NCBI GenBank assembly: GCA_934277655.1
Contig: CAKQVC010000147.1
Location: 1 to 5,734, forward strand
Source: an uncultured Clostridia bacterium
Lineage (GTDB): Bacteria > Bacillota > Clostridia > Peptostreptococcales > Anaerovoracaceae
Direction of reading: 5' to 3'
DNA: 5,734 nt
The notes under the pieces were generated by a model that was not told the DNA's origin, searched no databases, and saw only the letters and a list, made by a program, of their open reading frames with translations. Position numbers and translations under genes: made by a program. Shown here piece by piece: positions 5,301 through 5,734 of this stretch; position 1 is the stretch's first letter, and every line of letters begins with the position of its first letter.

Positions 5301-5734
5301 AGAAACCCAGACGCTGCCTTCTATTTCAAGGTCGGATCAGAGAACGTATCTTTCGGTCAGCGGCGAGCTGAAAGATGGATATAACGTGACGCTGGTAACG
5401 GAAGAAGCGAAAAAAGCCCTCGACAAAGTTAAGCTGCCACAGGGAGTAACTTATGAATTTGATGGGGAAAACGAGACGATCATGGATGCGATGCAGGATC
5501 TGTTGATCATGATGGGACTTGGTATCCTGCTGGTTTACCTGATTATGGTTGCCCAGTTCCAGTCGTTGAAGTCGCCGTTTATCGTTATGTTTACCATTCC
5601 GCTGGCATTTACGGGAGGCCTTCTGGCGTTGCTGATCTTCGATAAAGAACTGAGCATCATCGCCATGATCGGACTGATTCTTTTGGTGGGAATCATTGTA
5701 AACAATGGTATCGTGCTGGTTGACTATACGAACC
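2305..5734 (+). CDS. RND (HAE1/AcrB-like) efflux permease with inserted coiled-coil hairpin, 3' truncated by window
   Basis: This is an integral membrane drug or amphiphile exporter, probably proton-driven and trimeric like AcrB. 1143 residues are visible; the frame is open at the right edge, and TM11-TM12 and the C-terminus are missing. The start is ATG with AAAGGA (2294-2299) 5 nt upstream. TM1 is about 10-29, followed by typical RND segments D-L-I-P-S-I-D-F-P and Y-P-G-A-T-P-E-E-V-E (33-58). The N-terminal porter domain is about 40-535 and is split by an unusual coiled-coil hairpin (about 201-399). TM2-TM6 occupy about 538-700 and TM7 about 730-750. The C-terminal porter domain is about 755-1060, followed by TM8 to TM10 (about 1063-1140). 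The TM4 motif is G-M-L-V-D-N (D611, N612), where AcrB has D407 and D408. TM10 has V-N-N, with N1133 at the place of AcrB K940. The docking loop after residue 425 is shorter than in AcrB. No adaptor gene lies upstream; single-gene pumps of this kind are known in Firmicutes (for example SwrC). It follows the Crp/Fnr gene but has its own promoter. The substrate cannot be predicted. Confidence 0.95.
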   Translation, partial: MSRYSVKKPLTVFVAVVVIIALGIVSLVKMTPDLIPSIDFPYVMVMTTYPGATPEEVEETISKPLEQSLATVENLKNIQSISNANYSMVVLEFANGASMDTAVVDALQKVDMVSGNWDDSIGSPSIMKINPSMMPIAVVAIDQKGKDTEELSTFVEDTLMNQLEGITGVASISSYGVLESKINVKINENKIEKLNKKLLNEASPSMADAKAWLNSGMKQLKKAEAQVAAGRKKLDQTKNDTYDQLSEASAQLDVAVAKASAASTQIQALEGRRTALKAQIAQLSQGGGAGSDAGSTAGAGNESGNTGAQGTGLTLADLQSQLKDVEHQLSLAQTDSTQAEAQVTQLQKAYQQAERGTYTAQDSLDAAYSKLDKTESQLKSQKAQLNDAMAQLNNAGNQALSEAGLDSMITIDMVSGILQGQNFSMPAGYIQQDEVKYLVSVGDKLTDLDEAKDLYLFNISGLGDVKLSDVADVFIADNSDSVYGSVNGNPGVLLSFFKQSNYATATVSENIQDKFDQLSEKYEGLTFTTLMDQGDYIHLIISSILQSLAWGALFAILILLLFLRDIKPTFITLLSIPISITFAIVLMYFTGITINMISLSGLAVAVGMLVDNSIVVIENIFRLRRAGVSSKKAAVAGAKQVAGAITASTLTTVCVFAPIIFVEGITRQLFTDMALTVAYSLMASLIIALTLVPAMSSLMLEKEPRPEGRRFESFKRTYRRVLNWNLNHKALVLILALALFGYSVFASVSKGFIFIPDMETPQLSGTMTMNDEEATVDETKAMADKVMKTIGRQEGVETVGGMLSSTGMVSSDTSDTQVSLYIIVDQESDLSGGEIAENIETACKDYDCSVEILSSSSMTSYTSALGGSGVVVKVYSTDNKQLQDAAKKLGKALEKVEGINTVDNGLTEADPEIHFAIDKTKAMKHGLTVAQIFAQVSKALTYDTTSTSMNLGGDEYDIVVSSGDESSVTLKDLKNLELEGTASDGSTKMIKLKNVAKIEETQTLPSISRSDQRTYLSVSGELKDGYNVTLVTEEAKKALDKVKLPQGVTYEFDGENETIMDAMQDLLIMMGLGILLVYLIMVAQFQSLKSPFIVMFTIPLAFTGGLLALLIFDKELSIIAMIGLILLVGIIVNNGIVLVDYTN
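2905..3501 (+). other. Region encoding the coiled-coil hairpin insertion of the RND permease
   Basis: This part encodes residues about 201-399 of the permease. Arm 1 (about 201-285) is Ala/Gln/Lys-rich with hydrophobic spacing such as L269, L276, I280, L283. The tip (286-312, positions 3160-3240) is 27 residues of almost only Gly, Ser, Ala, Thr, Asn and acidic residues. Arm 2 (313-399) has clear heptads: L315, L318, L322, V325, L329, then L364, Y368, L371, L378, L385, M389, L392. The reading frame is uninterrupted. By alignment by eye, the insertion sits where AcrB has about residues 195-199, just before the helix leading to the docking loop. At 1.5 angstrom per residue, each arm could reach roughly 120 angstrom. 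A projecting adaptor-like or wall-spanning role is inference. Confidence 0.8.

Overview
The window looks like chromosomal DNA from a low-GC Gram-positive anaerobe, most likely a clostridial (Lachnospiraceae-like) Firmicute. The reasons are AT-rich intergenic DNA with strong AGGAGG-type ribosome sites and sigma-A-like promoters, a TTG start, a clostridial-style ferredoxin-domain protein with the Y-C-D-G-L-G motif, and a Crp/Fnr regulator without an N-terminal iron-sulfur cluster. This assignment is inferred from sequence style; there is no rRNA or other taxonomic marker.

Layout. Positions 1-101 are the 3' flank of the first gene and contain a perfect 10-bp inverted repeat that may be a terminator. 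Positions 102-896 (minus strand) encode a 264-residue iron-sulfur protein. Positions 897-1257 are a divergent control region. It holds a promoter for each gene, three copies of TTGACTTT (one of them inverted) and a perfect 16-bp palindrome, CGTTGTTTTTACAACG, just downstream of the regulator promoter. Positions 1258-2121 (plus strand) encode a 287-residue Crp/Fnr-family regulator starting at TTG. Positions 2122-2304 are a second intergenic stretch with a near-consensus promoter (TAGACA, 17 bp, TATAAT). Position 2305 to the right edge encodes the first 1143 residues of an RND-superfamily (HAE1/AcrB-like) efflux permease, cut off in transmembrane segment 10.

How the genes may work together. The divergent Crp/Fnr-type regulator and ferredoxin-like protein form a plausible redox- or nitrosative-stress unit, with the palindrome as candidate operator. 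The RND pump follows in the same direction but has its own promoter, so a functional link to the regulator is not shown.

The most unusual feature is in the pump. A roughly 200-residue antiparallel coiled-coil hairpin with a Gly/Ser/Ala-rich tip is inserted in the N-terminal extracytoplasmic (porter) domain. The C-terminal repeat seen here has no matching insertion, and no adaptor (membrane fusion protein) gene is visible. This resembles a pump carrying its own adaptor-like extension. Whether it is novel cannot be decided without database and structure searches. No CRISPR array, RNA gene, transposase or phage gene is visible.
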